From Branchipolynoe longqiensis (Eukaryota > Annelida > Polychaeta > Phyllodocida > Polynoidae): a stretch of DNA of 64,000 nt. A program made the position numbers and the translations under genes. This document shows, piece by piece, positions 54,701 through 64,000 of the stretch (its first letter is position 1; each line of letters starts with the position of its first letter). Under the pieces are notes generated by a model. The model had not been told where the DNA came from and did not search any database. It saw nothing but the letters and a program-made list of their open reading frames with translations. Location of the stretch: positions 503,001-567,000 of the forward strand of contig CM059192.1 in assembly GCA_030323885.1 (NCBI GenBank), in the 5' to 3' direction.

Positions 54701-54902
54701 AGTTTGGTTTACACTGGATTGGATTATGTGAGTATGATTTGACAATGTGCCTGTTTGCCGACAGATGGCGTGTCAGTCACATGACCTGGAGTCACTGCGC
54801 GCGCTGCAGACGGAGCTGTGGTCGCAGCTGACACCTGAGACGAACCATTTGCTGCACCTCGTGCTACAGGAACTGACGCATCCTGCTGGCGACGGCTACT
54901 GA
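42777..54902 (+). CDS. F8A1: F8A/HAP40, 40-kDa huntingtin-associated protein, complete, ten exons
   Basis: HAP40 binds and stabilises huntingtin and folds as TPR-like helices. Exons: 42777-42835, 44881-44927, 45861-46032, 47694-47823, 49806-49868, 50836-50893, 51431-51490, 53614-53705, 53851-53979, 54765-54902 (stop TGA). They total 948 nt, 315 residues; the human protein has about 371, with an extra proline/alanine-rich central segment missing here. Landmarks in order: DFLGKYRSISNKLKKRFLKK, PNVAEGSEQF, APGEAQALTDAARAFLEAE, AALCLE-like ASLCLEMAHALK, VAHYQRAAQLQIQ, RDYEGALGVLTEMAYLAQE, IGAFCDILARCEVTRVLLLM, RPEHAQTLEKYAWE, EELFLLLQSVV and NHLLHLVLQEL. All junctions keep frame. Intron 7 begins with GC rather than GT (CGAG/GCGAGT), and that is the only donor that preserves frame. 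Intron 2 holds an RTE fragment, intron 3 a foldback and a cryptic promoter, intron 4 a 75-bp acceptor-like array, intron 7 a 47-bp array. Confidence 0.96.
42968..44045. mobile_element. TACG-rich foldback element with nested CGATTAA MITE, HAP40 intron 1
   Basis: GGCTGTCACATT at the left and AATGTGACAGGGCC at 44031-44044 are inverted ends like those of the 8.15-11.8 kb element. A family B MITE occupies 42979-43463. From 43470 to 44030 the DNA is packed with GTACGC/CATACG words. Confidence 0.6.
42979..43463. mobile_element. CGATTAA MITE (family B), full-length
   Basis: GGGCGTAATCGATTAATCGA at the left and GTGTTAATCGATTACGGCC at the right, with the CGCATGCGC, GTGCCGTG and CTGGGGTTTG landmarks in inverse order to the 30.9-kb copy. 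Confidence 0.9.
44325..44503 (-). mobile_element. SINE-1 copy, HAP40 intron 1
   Basis: Reverse-read tail GGGGGTGATGAAAA, tRNA-like region with AGCATGCTTACCATTACACC, and the leader TGGCTCCTTGTCTGAGTCTC. Confidence 0.7.
44505..44572 (+). mobile_element. SINE-2 3' fragment
   Basis: GTACCCATCCTGATATGACC and GATATTGCTAGGATATAAAA. Confidence 0.6.
44996..45209 (-). mobile_element. Fragment of the same RTE-like element in HAP40 intron 2
   Basis: On the minus strand it encodes MEDLLIKKNLWWTGHLMRMS and RKRGRPRLRFKDTVKRNL, nearly identical to the copy at 24.3 kb, but bounded by unrelated sequence on both sides. It is antisense to HAP40. Confidence 0.85.
46059..46315 (-). mobile_element. SINE-2 copy, head truncated, right after HAP40 exon 3
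   Basis: TTGTTTTACGTCCTAGCAAT through GCCAAGCGCCTAGCTAGGAA, beginning about 25 bp downstream of the exon 3 donor. Confidence 0.8.
46348..46728. mobile_element. Palindromic foldback with twin ATTTGCAAT hairpins, HAP40 intron 3
   Basis: Outer inverted ends ATTCGACTGGGACC / GGTCCCAGTTGAAT. Within lie two near-perfect ~41-bp hairpins at 46487-46527 and 46559-46599 (arms ATTGCAAATGGCTGCC), flanked by inverted CAATCAGAGCTGTTC / GAACAGCTCTGATTG. Confidence 0.85.
46771..46806 (+). promoter_or_regulatory. TATA box plus initiator, candidate core promoter in HAP40 intron 3
   Basis: TATAAG at 46771 and an initiator-like TCAGTC whose A is at 46802 are spaced 31 bp, the classical arrangement. A donor-like CAG/GTCAGC follows at about 46850, an acceptor-like GTGTGGCAG at about 47092, and an 83-codon ORF starts at 47113. 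This could be the promoter of a mobile element (LTR) or of a lineage-specific transcript. Confidence 0.4.
47217..47320 (+). repeat. 52-bp direct duplication inside the 47113-47364 ORF
   Basis: TATCTGGGTCACGTGG-GGCA + CATCCGGCTACAGAGGATGT occurs twice in tandem. Each copy has a CACGTG E-box. Confidence 0.9.
47986..48168. mobile_element. pogo/Tigger-like MITE (family E), HAP40 intron 4
   Basis: Left TCAAACCTCTCTAAATCGAC and right GGTTAGGGAGGTTTTACTG-TA. Confidence 0.85.
48225..48455. repeat. Dispersed repeat, copy 1
   Basis: GAAAGCCCGAGCCTACACTT, GGGATTTTTAACCTCCCACA and GAGAGCAACTGGCCTTTGAT recur at 54126-54300. The element type is unknown. Confidence 0.75.
48684..48855 (+). mobile_element. 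SINE-1 copy, HAP40 intron 4
   Basis: TAGTAGTCTGCACTGACCTC leader, AGGTGGTGTAATGGTTAGCA A-box region and CCATTTTTATCACCTCCATG tail. Confidence 0.75.
48882..49237. mobile_element. TTAA MITE (family A), HAP40 intron 4
   Basis: TTAAAGCTGCATAGTCAGGT at the left and ATCATCGGATTATGCAGCTG at the right, with TTTTGGCAAGCATGCCAAAA inside. Confidence 0.85.
49253..49805 (+). repeat. 75-bp tandem array ending in the HAP40 exon 5 acceptor
   Basis: Units contain GCTGTTATACTCACATTGCT, GTGTA-GCGGG-TTTATAACG, CCTCTTCGCTCTG and TTCGCTGCCAG. The CCAG lies at about 49321, 49396, 49471, 49546, 49621, 49684 and 49757. The last copy reads TTCGCTGCAG and is the true exon 5 acceptor (49805). Confidence 0.95.
50134..50425 (+). 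mobile_element. SINE-2 copy with well-preserved tRNA-like head, HAP40 intron 5
   Basis: Head GACGCGGTGGCCGAATCGGT..CAGGAGTTCGATTTCCTGCC, body GGATAATGTGATTGTGGGAT and GCACTATAAAGTCACCATGG. Confidence 0.88.
51546..51592 (+). mobile_element. SINE-2 3' fragment
   Basis: TGATATGACCTAATATGTTG followed by CTAGGACATAAAACAACAA. Confidence 0.5.
52105..53450 (+). repeat. 47-bp tandem array (~28 copies) derived from a SINE-2 body, HAP40 intron 7
   Basis: Unit GTCAGTACCTAGCTTAGCAG + TAGGCATTGCTAGCATACGGCAAGGAT. The sequence just before it (TTAAAAATGTATACTTGTCAGT) continues a SINE-2 body, and the unit corresponds to the SINE segment between ATACTTGT and GGGCAAGGA. Two variable sites (CTAGC/CTGGC; ATACGG/ATAAGG) mark subtypes along the array. 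Confidence 0.96.
54126..54300. repeat. Dispersed repeat, copy 2, HAP40 intron 9
   Basis: Matches the 48225-48455 repeat (GAAAGCCTGAGCCTACACTT, GGATTTTTAACCTCCCACAC). Confidence 0.75.
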
Positions 54903-55204
54903 TCCAGCACCGCAATGGAACCTTCACTACCAACAAAAAGGAGTCATTCATTTAGTTCTTTAAAGAAAGCTGACGGAAACAATGACCAGCAGAACTTGTT
55001 ATATATTGAGAGTTGATAGACTGTATTCACTCGCGAACTTTAGTCAACCACAGAACATTTAAAAGCACCACTTGAATAATATATATTTCAATGAAGGTTT
55101 ACAAAAAATATATAGTGTTGAAAATTCGTGCCATGAATTCTATCACCTGTCAGTGCCAACATATGTGAAATGCGAGTATTAGTATTATTTGATTTTAAAA
55201 CTTA

Positions 55205-55400
55205 TACAGTAAAACCTCTCTAAATCGACCGACCATGGGACCGACTTTAAATGGTACATTTTGGGAGGTGGTAGGTTTAAGGAGTATTTTTTATTGTTAC
55301 AATGGTATTGTATGGGCAATCGTTTGGGACTGAAATAAAACGATCGATGTAAGGGAGTGGTCGATCTGTGGAGATGGTCGGTTAGAGAGGTTTTACTGTA
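55205..55400. mobile_element. pogo/Tigger-like MITE (family E), downstream of HAP40
   Basis: TA-CAGTAAAACCTCTCTAAATCG and GGTTAGAGAGGTTTTACTG-TA. It contains AATAAA at about 55333, which might serve as a HAP40 polyadenylation signal (inference). Confidence 0.88.
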
Positions 55401-55424
55401 TGTATATAATTATTGTTCTAGTTC

Positions 55425-56080
55425 TTAAAACGCCATAGTCCGATGAAAGCACCAAATTCTTTAAACCAATACGCTGACCTAGATTTGATCCCACATAATG
55501 AGCTTAGATACTGGTACACTTATTAAACATGTATTGACGTATAGTCTGATCGTTTTGAGTTTCTGATATTTTCTGAGATAAATATATTAGGTTGATCGTT
55601 ATAATGTACCTTACTTTAGCTTGAAGTAACTTTCATTTGAAATGTCTAACCTGTGAGATATTTGAAGTGCAATAATTCTAAATTAATTTAGGCAAGCACG
55701 CCAAAACTCTTAGGCTTCTGCAGTAACAGGTTCTATTAAATTGACTCAGTATTCACTTTTGTATCGCGAGAAATGTGAAATTAAGTACACCAATGTCTAA
55801 TTTAGTCAAGTAGAATAAAACTTTGATAATTGTTTTGGTTTTGAAGATTTTATGTTTTGATCGGACTTTGCAGCTGTAAGTGAATCTATTAGAACCTTTA
55901 CTATTTAAGCCTCTCATGTGCAGTATTTTGATGTGCACAATCAAATTAATTTGACATGTTTTCCCTTCAAATATCTCTCAAGTTACTTTAAACAGAAGGA
56001 TCATAATGATCAACCTATTAATATTATATTTATCTAAGAATATATATATGACAAACTCAAAAGCATCGGACTATGTAACT
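55425..56080. mobile_element. TTAA MITEs (family A), two or more rearranged copies
   Basis: Ends GCCATAGTCCGATGAAAG (about 55432), GTATAGTCTGATCGTTTTGA (55540), GATCGGACTTTGCAGCTG (55858) and CATCGGACTATGTAACTTCA (56065) show nested or tandem copies. Confidence 0.65.
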
Positions 56081-56334
56081 TCAATAAGTTGTCAGTGCTG
56101 TAGATTGGTGAGTGATATTCACCAGATTTGTGTAAAATAAACCAACATTCCTCTGTGTGGCCTGTCTGGGGCCTGTTATCTGTGTAATAAAACCACGTGT
56201 ACATAGTAACCTGGCGTTGTCATGGTAACTGCGCGTCCTCTTCCTACACCGGATGTAGTTTTTATCATTATACAATTCAGCTTGGAAGCTGTACATTGGC
56301 AAAGTTCTAATGCATCCTTTCTGAGGTTAGTGTT

Positions 56335-57335
56335 CGTTGGTTACTGGGGAAGGTCTGGAGCTGTGACATGGCGTGTTTGCACACAGGAGTTGGGGTGATG
56401 GATAGTATTTGCTGGTTACTGGGGAAGGTCTGGAGCTGCGACGTGGCGTGTTTGCACACAGGAGTTGGGGTGAGGGATAGTGTTCACTGGTTACTGGGGA
56501 AGGTCTGGAGCTGCGACGTGGTGTGTTTGCACACAGGAAGTGGGATGAGGGATAGTGTTCGCTGGTTACTGGGGACGGTCTGGAGCTGCTACTTGGTGTG
56601 TTTGCACACAGGAAGTGGGATGATAGTGTTCACTGGTTACTGGGGAAGGCCTGGAGTTGCAACTTGGCGTGTTTGCACACAGGAAGTGGGATGATAGTGT
56701 TCGTTGGTTACTGGAGATGCGACTTGGTGTCTTTGCAGACCGGAGGTGGGGTGATGGATAGTGTTCGCTGGTTACTGGGGACGGTCTGGAGCTGCGACTT
56801 GGCGTGTTTGCACACAGTAAGTGGGGTGATGGATATTTTCGCTGGTTACTGGCAAAGGTCTGGAGCTGTGACTTGGTGTGTTTTCACACCGGAAGTGGGA
56901 TGATAGATAGTGTTTGCTGGTTACTTAGGACGGTCTGGAGCTGCGACATGGCGTGTTTGCACACAGGAAGTGGGGTGATGGATAATGTTCACTAGTTACT
57001 GGGGAAGGCCTGGAGCTGTGATGTGGCGTGTTTGAACAGCGAACATGGGGTGATAGTGTTCGCTAGTTACTGGGGAAGGCCTGGAGCTATGACATGGCGT
57101 GTTTGCACACCGGACATGGGGTTATAGTGTTCACTGGTTACTTAGGAAGGCCTGGAGCTGCGACTTGGCGTGTTTGCACACCGGACGTGGGGTGATGGAT
57201 AGTGTTAGCTAGTTACTGGGGAAGGCCTGCAGCTGTGATGTGGCGTGTTTGCACACAGGAAGTAATGTAATGGATAGTGTTCACTGGTTACTTCGGTAGG
57301 TCTGGAGCTGTGACTTGGCGCGTTTGCACACCAGG
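56335..57335 (+). repeat. ~75-bp tandem array, about 13 copies
   Basis: GGTTACTGGGGAAGGTCTGG, AGCTG-GAC-TGG-GTGTTTGC and ACACAGGAAGTGGGGTGATG recur in order. ORFs such as 56368-56694 come from the repeat. Confidence 0.95.
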
Positions 57336-57374
57336 ATATTCTACATTAGATACAAACACTTTGTATTAAGGCGC

Positions 57375-57530
57375 CCACTGGAAAACCAGGTCGCGGAACC
57401 ATTATCCAAAATCCCACTATTATTGTGATACTGAGCCTACCAGTCCTTGCCGTGTCCTAGTAATGTAGAGTGGCAGGCTAAGTAGTGACACGTATCCATT
57501 TAGTATGTGTTTGGTTTGACTTGGCACTCT
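57375..57530 (-). mobile_element. SINE-2 fragment
   Basis: CACTGGAAAACCAGGTCGCG, GATACTGAGCCTACCAGTCC and TAGTAATGTAGAGTGGCAGG, diverged family body. Confidence 0.6.
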
Positions 57531-57935
57531 ACGCATTCATTCAGGGGAGAGGGAGGTGTGGTCCCTGAGGTTCGTGTGAACTGGTCGATTTGTAGGATTA
57601 AACAAAACAATATTGGTACAATGTCGCATAATTTTATTACATTCTTTTCAATGGAAAAGCGGTGAGATCGACCATATTCAACTTGCAGTTTGTACAAATT
57701 ACAAGAGGAAACATTCCAAACAGAAAACAATTTGTTCAAAACAAAATGTTTTAAATATTTCACTGCATTATCTTACATTCGTTTGTAGCGAATAAGTCAA
57801 GTGGAAAGATATCAGAGAAGCGGGTGATACAGTTTCACAACAGTTCCTGAAGTAGGAGACGCAGGGTCGCTGGTGGCCATTACTTAGGGCTTCACCAAGC
57901 GACACATTGCAACTGCCTCCGACTGTTGGAGCAGT
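57531..57935. other. No recognised feature
   Basis: AT-rich; short ORFs on both strands lack similarity. Confidence 0.4.
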
Positions 57936-57939
57936 TCGC

Positions 57940-58700
57940 CATATTGCAGATGGTCAATCGCCTCAGTGGTATGACTCATTGCAAACATGGTCACATTGGG
58001 ATAATACCACACATCACAGGTCTTGAATAGCCTTGTGGCTATGACTCATTGCGAATATGGTCGCACAGCGGCAAGATATCACAGGTGGTGAATCACCTCA
58101 TGGCTATGACTCATTGCAAATATGGTCACACAGCGGCAATATATCACAGGTGGTGAATCACCTCATGGCTATGACTCATTGTGAAAATGGTCACACAGCG
58201 GCAATACATCACAGGTGGTGAATCACCTCATGGCTATGACTCATTGCAAATATGGTCATACTCGAGCAAAACATCACAGGTGGTGAATCGTCACATGGCT
58301 ATGACTCATTATGAATATGGTTACAATGGGGCAATACATCACAGGCTATGACTCATTGTGAATATGGTCGCACTTGAGCTATTCATCACAGGTGGTCAAT
58401 CGCCTCATGGCTATGACTCATTGTGAATATGGTCACATTGGGGCAATTCATCACAGGTGGTGAATCGCTTCATTGCTATGACTCATTGTGAATATGGTCA
58501 CATTGGGGCAATTCATCACAGGTGGTGAAATATGGTCACACAGCGGCAATACATCACAGGTGGTGAATCGCCTCATGGCTATGACCCATTGTGAATATGG
58601 TCGCACTTGAGCTATTCATCACAGGTGGTGAATCGCTTCTTGGCTATGACTCATTGTCTCATGGCTATGACTCATTGCAGACATGGTTGCATTTAGATAA
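57940..58700 (+). repeat. ~62-bp tandem array, about ten copies
   Basis: CATCACAGGTGGTGAATC, CTCATGGCTATGACTCATTG and AATATGGTCACA..GGCAAT blocks recur with some truncated units. Confidence 0.93.
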
Positions 58701-59262
58701 GTCATCACAGGTGTATCCAATTAGTTGCAACATATATCCGATTTCCAGGTGTAAAGACATTGCAACCAGTCATATGACTGCACTATGGCAATTCGTCACA
58801 GGTGACGAATTGCTGATTGACTCATCGCAGAAAAGGTGACGAATTGAAACGATCAATTTGTCTAGAGCAGCCACTGCATAATATAAATGTATAATAAATT
58901 AATTAATTAATAATTTTAAATAGTTAAATTAATTACTTGACAGCAGCCACAAGGAAGCATACATACAATACACCACGTGACTCATTTAGTGTAAAGAACA
59001 CAACTTTTTCAATGTTTTGTCGGAGTCCTTGATAACGAATCACATCTCATAAGCCTGACAAACTAACTAACCTGCAAAATGAACCATTTGATACATATGT
59101 AGCCGAGCAACGGGTGGCCAGGTGTACAAAACTAGATTAGTCTTTTATATAAATTCCTTCTGTAGCCAAATGCTTTCTGTGAAGGGGTGATGTTGAGAAG
59201 GCGCTAAAAGGTCGCAGGAAATACACAAAAACAGGGGTTCACATTCGGGTCAGCAGGGGACA

Positions 59263-59683
59263 TAGGTAAAAGATTTACCCTATACTTGCAGTAGGGGTGA
59301 AAACCAACCCATCAGAAAAACTGGCGAAAAATATCTACATGCTGGGTAAATGAAGGGAGCAGATAAATTCTTAATTCAAGATGCAAAATATATTCTTCAC
59401 ATATATATCTTAATATTTACCTGCTACTTTTGATTTGAAAAATATAATAAAACGTAGTTTAATGGACTTTAAAAGTTAAATCGATGGCATTCTATTGCCG
59501 CCATCTTGTTTTATTGCAACATCTCTGATTTCACCAACTCTGTGCCGATATAAGTAGCCATTTGATACTGGAATCAGGAATTCCACTTCCTGTTCCTTAC
59601 TAAAGCAGCTTTCGCCAGTATTTAGACGACGTTGTCGTTCACCCCTACTGCAAGTATGGGGTGAATATTTTATCTACATGGGG
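59263..59683. mobile_element. Family C MITE with YY1-type site
   Basis: GATTTACCCTATACTTGCAG and inverted CTGCAAGTATGGGGTGAATA ends. CAAGATGGCGGC on the minus strand at 59497-59508. Confidence 0.85.
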
Positions 59684-61020
59684 ACAAAGTCGGCACAGCC
59701 AGCCACAACCGGCGCACTGCGCACGAAGTAAACACGACTGGATTAAACGGAAACAAACTGGCCGCTTCCGGTTCTCTTAAAGTGGCATTCCAATTGTTGC
59801 CTTCGTGCGTAGCTTGCCGGTTGTCTGTGGCTAGGAATAGGTTCATTAAGTCTAAGAGAGTAAACGGGCGGAATAGCAGAGAAAGGTTGAAGTACCGACC
59901 CGCCACCTGGCGAGGCAGGCGGCAACAACAGCTGACACTATGGTTACCAGCGGAGAGCACCCACCACCGCAGGTATCGTCATAATGCCACACTATCAAAC
60001 CCACGAAGAGACCAGTTAAGGGTTTAGTACACACGCGTTACTTTTACACACAGGTGTCTGTGTTCAGTCGAATGATACTAGCACTGACGTTACTAGAACA
60101 TAGTCCCACAGTAAATAACAGAACTCCATAATATACAATCAAAAACCCCAAAGACATGATTCTATATCCGTGTAGACAACATAAAGGTTCCTGTGGGTGA
60201 GGCGGGGGAGGGTTAAATTAGTTGCGTACATCTATGTAAAATCAGGTCTTTGGTTTATAAAACACCATCTAGACGTTACCTCACTCAGGGTCCGTACACA
60301 TGTGAAGATATGGAATTCAAGGCTATTTGAAGGATGTTTTAGACAGGGATTTCAGACTATTTTCACTCGGATTTAATACTAAATAACCTTTCGGAATGGC
60401 GATTTCGGAGTAATTTAGATTAGTGCGAACAATTTAATGGAATTAAAGGCTTTTCAAGACTAATTACCCAAAACGAGTTTAATTCAAGGCCTTGAAATGG
60501 GGTGAATGAAGTTTAAGACCTTTCAAGACTTTCCAGGCCCCGTACGAACCCCGCTCACTGATAGCTCCATAGAATGGCACTCGTACCGTATGAAGTATAG
60601 TTCCCGAACAACTAATAAAGCAACTAGGTACATGTGCAATAAAAACCAAAGGCGGGATTTTACTTTGGTGTTAACATACATAGTAGTAACCCTCTTTGGC
60701 GGGCGGTGATTTCAAATGGGCCAAAGCTGAAACTTCCGTCCATTTGAACTCGGGTGAGGCCCATTTGAAATCACTCCATCCACCTACAACACTATTACAC
60801 ATGCCCACACATATGAGGAACCATGTATTCCGATAGTATCACAACAATCATCCAAACAGCACATGATCGACCCATTGTTCCCCGACCATGGCCCGTGCAC
60901 CTGTTGTCCTGAATAAAGGACACAAGATTGCCCGCTCTCTGTAAGGAGGTACAAAAAGATGGCCGTAAAGACCAACACAAACATTCTACTCAATGTAACA
61001 GCATTATAAATATTCTACCA
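59684..61020. other. Intergenic, no gene recognised
   Basis: A GC-richer patch at 59690-60030 has open frames on both strands, but no protein family is evident. A short inverted pair, CGGGCGGTGATTTCAAATGG / CCATTTGAAATCACTCCATC, lies at about 60698-60780. Confidence 0.4.
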
Positions 61021-61025
61021 GATAA

Positions 61026-61378
61026 TTAAAGCTGCATAGTCCGATGAAGCATAAAATGTTCAAAACAAAAACGTTCACCTACATTTTATTCTACATATCT
61101 AACTTAGATATTGATGCACTTATTAACAAATTTTTGCCACATAGAAGGCAATACTGAGTCAATTTAACAGAACCTGTTACTGCATAAGCCTATGGTGAGA
61201 GTTTTGGCAAGCTTGCCAAAATCAATTTAGGATGTTTGCACTTCAAATATCTCACAAGTTAGCCATTCAAAATGAAAGTTACTACAACCTAAAGTAAGGT
61301 AGGTTATAACAACCAAGTAAATATATTTATCTCAGAAAAATTGCAGAAATTCAAAACCATCGGACTATGCAACTTTAA
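61026..61378. mobile_element. TTAA MITE (family A), intact copy
   Basis: TTAA-AGCTGCATAGTCCGATG at the left and CATCGGACTATGCAACT-TTAA at the right; about 350 bp. The best example of the family. Confidence 0.92.
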
Positions 61379-61424
61379 TATCTCCCTCAATAAAATCTAA
61401 ATCATTCAGTCAAGTCTGGAGCTT

Positions 61425-62375
61425 CACATCGAAATGCTGCTTGCTCGAATCACATGAACACTTTGTTGTTCAATTAATAATTGCTTGGCCATAAACAATT
61501 AAGTGAGGGCAAGTTTTGCATTATTTTCTGTCATAGTTTTAAACACGGCTTGGTTATGAATGTTGTGAATACAAAACAACAGTATTGCACAATCTGAAAA
61601 ATTACCTCAAGCAAATACAACTAAACCTGGAAAACCACAACCAACGCAACCGCGTCTTTTCTGTTGTATTCAATGAATGAATGAATGAATATATATCAAA
61701 TACAATTCTACGTCGTTGACAGCGACAACGTTACCAAATTTACCACCAAATGAAAACAGCCAGTTCGCTTGATGCAGGGAGGGGAGCGACTCACCATGCC
61801 CTGAGCGATTCAGCCCACCCTCTAGCCACTGGTGGCCTCCCCCAGTCCTGAGCGACTCAACCTGCCACTGTTCAGCTCCCCCTGAGCGACTCACCTCCTC
61901 CTAGGCTTTGCTCTCTTCTACACCTTATAAGTCTGCCGCCAGCCTCCCTCAGGCACTCAGCATCCATGCTGCCTTGCTCGAACTCACATGAACCCTTTGT
62001 TGTCTCAATTACCCACTCAACTCTCCTTGGCCATAAACAATCTGCGGCGGAGGCTCCTCGGCCCCCCTTACTATCTCTGACATAGTTCTTATAAGCCCGC
62101 GCTTGGTTATGACTGTTCGTGAATACCAAGACAACAGTATTCGCACACCCTGAACACATGAGCCCTGCATTGCAAAGTACAACTCAACCTGTAAACCTCC
62201 TCAGTTACCCTGTTGTACCTTACTTTCTCATTTATTGTATGTCACTGTTTCTATGTCTGTTGCCCGAGGCGTCACAATAAACGCCTCAGTTTTCCCACCT
62301 CCGCCTCTGTTCTTCCTTACCACCAAATTAATACAGCCAGTTCCCCATGATGCACGAGGTGGCACCACTAGCATG
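61425..62375. repeat. Diverged ~540-bp tandem duplication
   Basis: TGCTTGCTCGAATCACATGA.. (61438) and TGCCTTGCTCGAACTCACAT.. (61971) start parallel runs through TTGGCCATAAACAAT, CTTGGTTATGA and ACAACAGTATT to ACCACCAAAT / ACAGCCAGTTC at 61742 and 62320. The second copy is much richer in C. Confidence 0.8.
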
Positions 62376-63110
62376 CTGGTGGTTCAGAATATAGCCACAA
62401 GGTGGCTACACAGTTCTGTGCAAATGATTTAGCTCTAGCGGTCTTATTTAGGTTTCGTTTCCGGGGTTTAATGGTATTAGTTTGTGATCAGGTGGGGGGG
62501 GGGGGTGATATAGGACAAGTTGAAGGTTAGAAGAGAAAGAGTAGTTACAACATAGAAGAAAGTGCTCTGGCCAACTTTGTACCCAGCGAACCTTCGGGAA
62601 ACAGGATGGTTACAGGAGAGAAACTATAACCTTTCCACCAGAAGTGAGCATTAATGTGGTCTTATGTTACACATTCATTCTGTCCGCTGGTTCCACACAG
62701 CTTGCTGTATAGAACTAGTGGAAGCCGTTCTAACAATAGCTTATACAAGAAGGAATTTTGTTTGTCAAGTCATGTGCTCGTAACATATCAATCACTCTTG
62801 TAGCTCTTCGCAAAAACACCAAGCGCTTGAATCTTGGAATAAATGAGGAACCTAAACATTAATCCAATAATAACACTTGACACTGCTCTATAGGATAATT
62901 ATGGTTGTAAATATTAGTCTGGGGTGTATAAGGGCTTTGAGACTTCTATGTATACACTTTGTACACCTATTTTTACGACATGTCGAAGGGTTGCCATCTG
63001 CTCTGGGATTGGCTAGACTGGTTCGTGTCTGGAATATAACAGACAGGAAGCCAACAATGACAGCGCGACCTTCACCTTGCTAAACTAGTAACTACGGTAG
63101 CCTAACTCAC
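62376..63110. other. Intergenic, no gene recognised
   Basis: A G-run lies at about 62492-62505. Nothing else was identified. Confidence 0.4.
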
Positions 63111-63112
63111 TC

Positions 63113-63578
63113 GGGCCGTAATCGATTAACACGACCCGGGCGACTCCGGTCACCCGAGTCATCAGAATTTCAAATTGAACACCGCGAGTAGAGTCGACAA
63201 ATACACGTGCCGTGTGCAAAATGACCCGACCACAGTAACCCACCTCTTGGCTGGGGTTTGCTCGGAGCGATGACATCACATCTGTGCTGGTACCTGTAGG
63301 ATAACAGCTACCAGTACAAGTCCTGCATGTTGTTTTAAGGGTGCTTTTTTTAAAATAACCCGGATTGTCAGCTTATACAATCATAAACTACTTTAAATCC
63401 AATTTTGCTGTACTTGTATCGGTTATTAAAAAAAGATATTACGTTTTAGATTAAGTCACCATTTTTTCCACCCCGAGCGTGGAGAAGCGTATTAGTTTAT
63501 TCGACCCGATTTTGTAGGATGTGAGCATGCGCCAAAAAGTGGCTCGGGTCACCCGAGTTGAATAATCGATTACGCCCT
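63113..63578. mobile_element. CGATTAA MITE (family B), full-length
   Basis: GGCCGTAATCGATTAACACG at the left and TTGAATAATCGATTACGCCC at the right, same landmarks as the 30.9 and 43.0 kb copies. Confidence 0.9.
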
Positions 63579-64000
63579 CGGTGACACCAGCATGGGTAAT
63601 GTCCTAGAGGGATTGGATAGTGTTCCTTCGCACTACCAGGTGCCACCACCTTACTGTGTCAGACTAACAGTTTACAACTGTATTACAGGTAGCACCTCGT
63701 GGCTACACGTCCAAAATACCTTATTTTAACAGGGGAAAAAAATATTTTATTACACAACATTTTACAAGAAGCGGTGGCGTAGCCAAATACAACAAAGGTT
63801 AGGTATAGCCGGCGCCTTCTAATTGGTCGAAGATACCGGAAGTTAGTAAGTCAGTTGCCAGGGCCGCGTTCAGGGTACCCGTCTGCGACATCTCGGAGAC
63901 GCCTTTTGGACTATTTCCATTCAGGGTGTCTTGGAGAAGCCTCCTATTTCAGACAGGAGACAAAAAGCGCCTCGAAAATGGCTGCCGTATTCAGTGGTTT

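Noticed and set aside
56368..56995. Repetitive ORFs rich in Trp, Cys and Gly
   Set aside because: Translation of the 75-bp array; no independent evidence of coding.
59670..60034. Overlapping ORFs on both strands in a GC-richer patch
   Set aside because: No protein family recognised and both strands are open equally, as expected from composition.
63978..64000. ATG in a good context at the right edge (AAAATGGCTGCCGT)
   Set aside because: Only eight codons are visible and the surroundings look like a repeat end (GGGCCGCGTTCAG-type); cannot be supported as a gene start.

Overview
The window is eukaryotic nuclear DNA: genes have many introns with GT..AG boundaries, protein-coding exons fill only about 4 kb of 64 kb, and the rest is dense in SINEs, small foldback DNA transposons (MITEs), non-LTR fragments and minisatellites. 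A SINE at 29936-30294 closely resembles a family I know from mollusc genomes, and the gene structures suit a lophotrochozoan, so I suggest a mollusc. The species cannot be told from this window.

Four conserved genes can be rebuilt exon by exon with consistent splice phases. USP39 (minus strand, exons 1-7 between 12597 and the left edge, 3' end outside the window) encodes the catalytically dead ubiquitin-protease-like factor of the U4/U6.U5 tri-snRNP. C2orf68 (UPF0561 family, plus strand, 20181-22414, first exon not found) lies head to head with USP39, as its orthologue does in human. ECSIT (minus strand, five exons, 39536-31944, complete, 410 residues) encodes a mitochondrial complex I assembly and Toll-pathway adaptor. 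F8A/HAP40 (plus strand, ten exons, 42777-54902, complete, 315 residues) encodes the huntingtin-associated protein; the human copies are intronless. ECSIT and HAP40 diverge from a shared 3.2 kb upstream region. C2orf68 and ECSIT converge across a 9.5 kb gap.

Region by region: 1-12.6 kb USP39 with nested repeats and an array of about ten partial copies of its exon 4; 12.6-20.2 kb intergenic DNA (or C2orf68 intron 1) with several satellites and a GT/CA foldback; 20.2-22.4 kb C2orf68; 22.4-31.9 kb repeats including an RTE-like retrotransposon 3' end and a TG-rich minisatellite; 31.9-39.5 kb ECSIT; 39.5-42.8 kb shared upstream region; 42.8-54.9 kb HAP40 with a 75-bp acceptor-like array, a 47-bp array grown from a SINE, and a cryptic TATA/Inr promoter; 54.9-64 kb repeats with no recognisable gene.

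The most unusual signal is that three of the four genes have local or tandem duplications that copy real splice-site sequence right beside the functional site: USP39 exon 4, ECSIT exon 2 and HAP40 exon 5. They present the spliceosome with runs of decoy acceptors or pseudo-exons. No operons, CRISPR arrays, rRNA genes or convincing functional tRNA genes are present.
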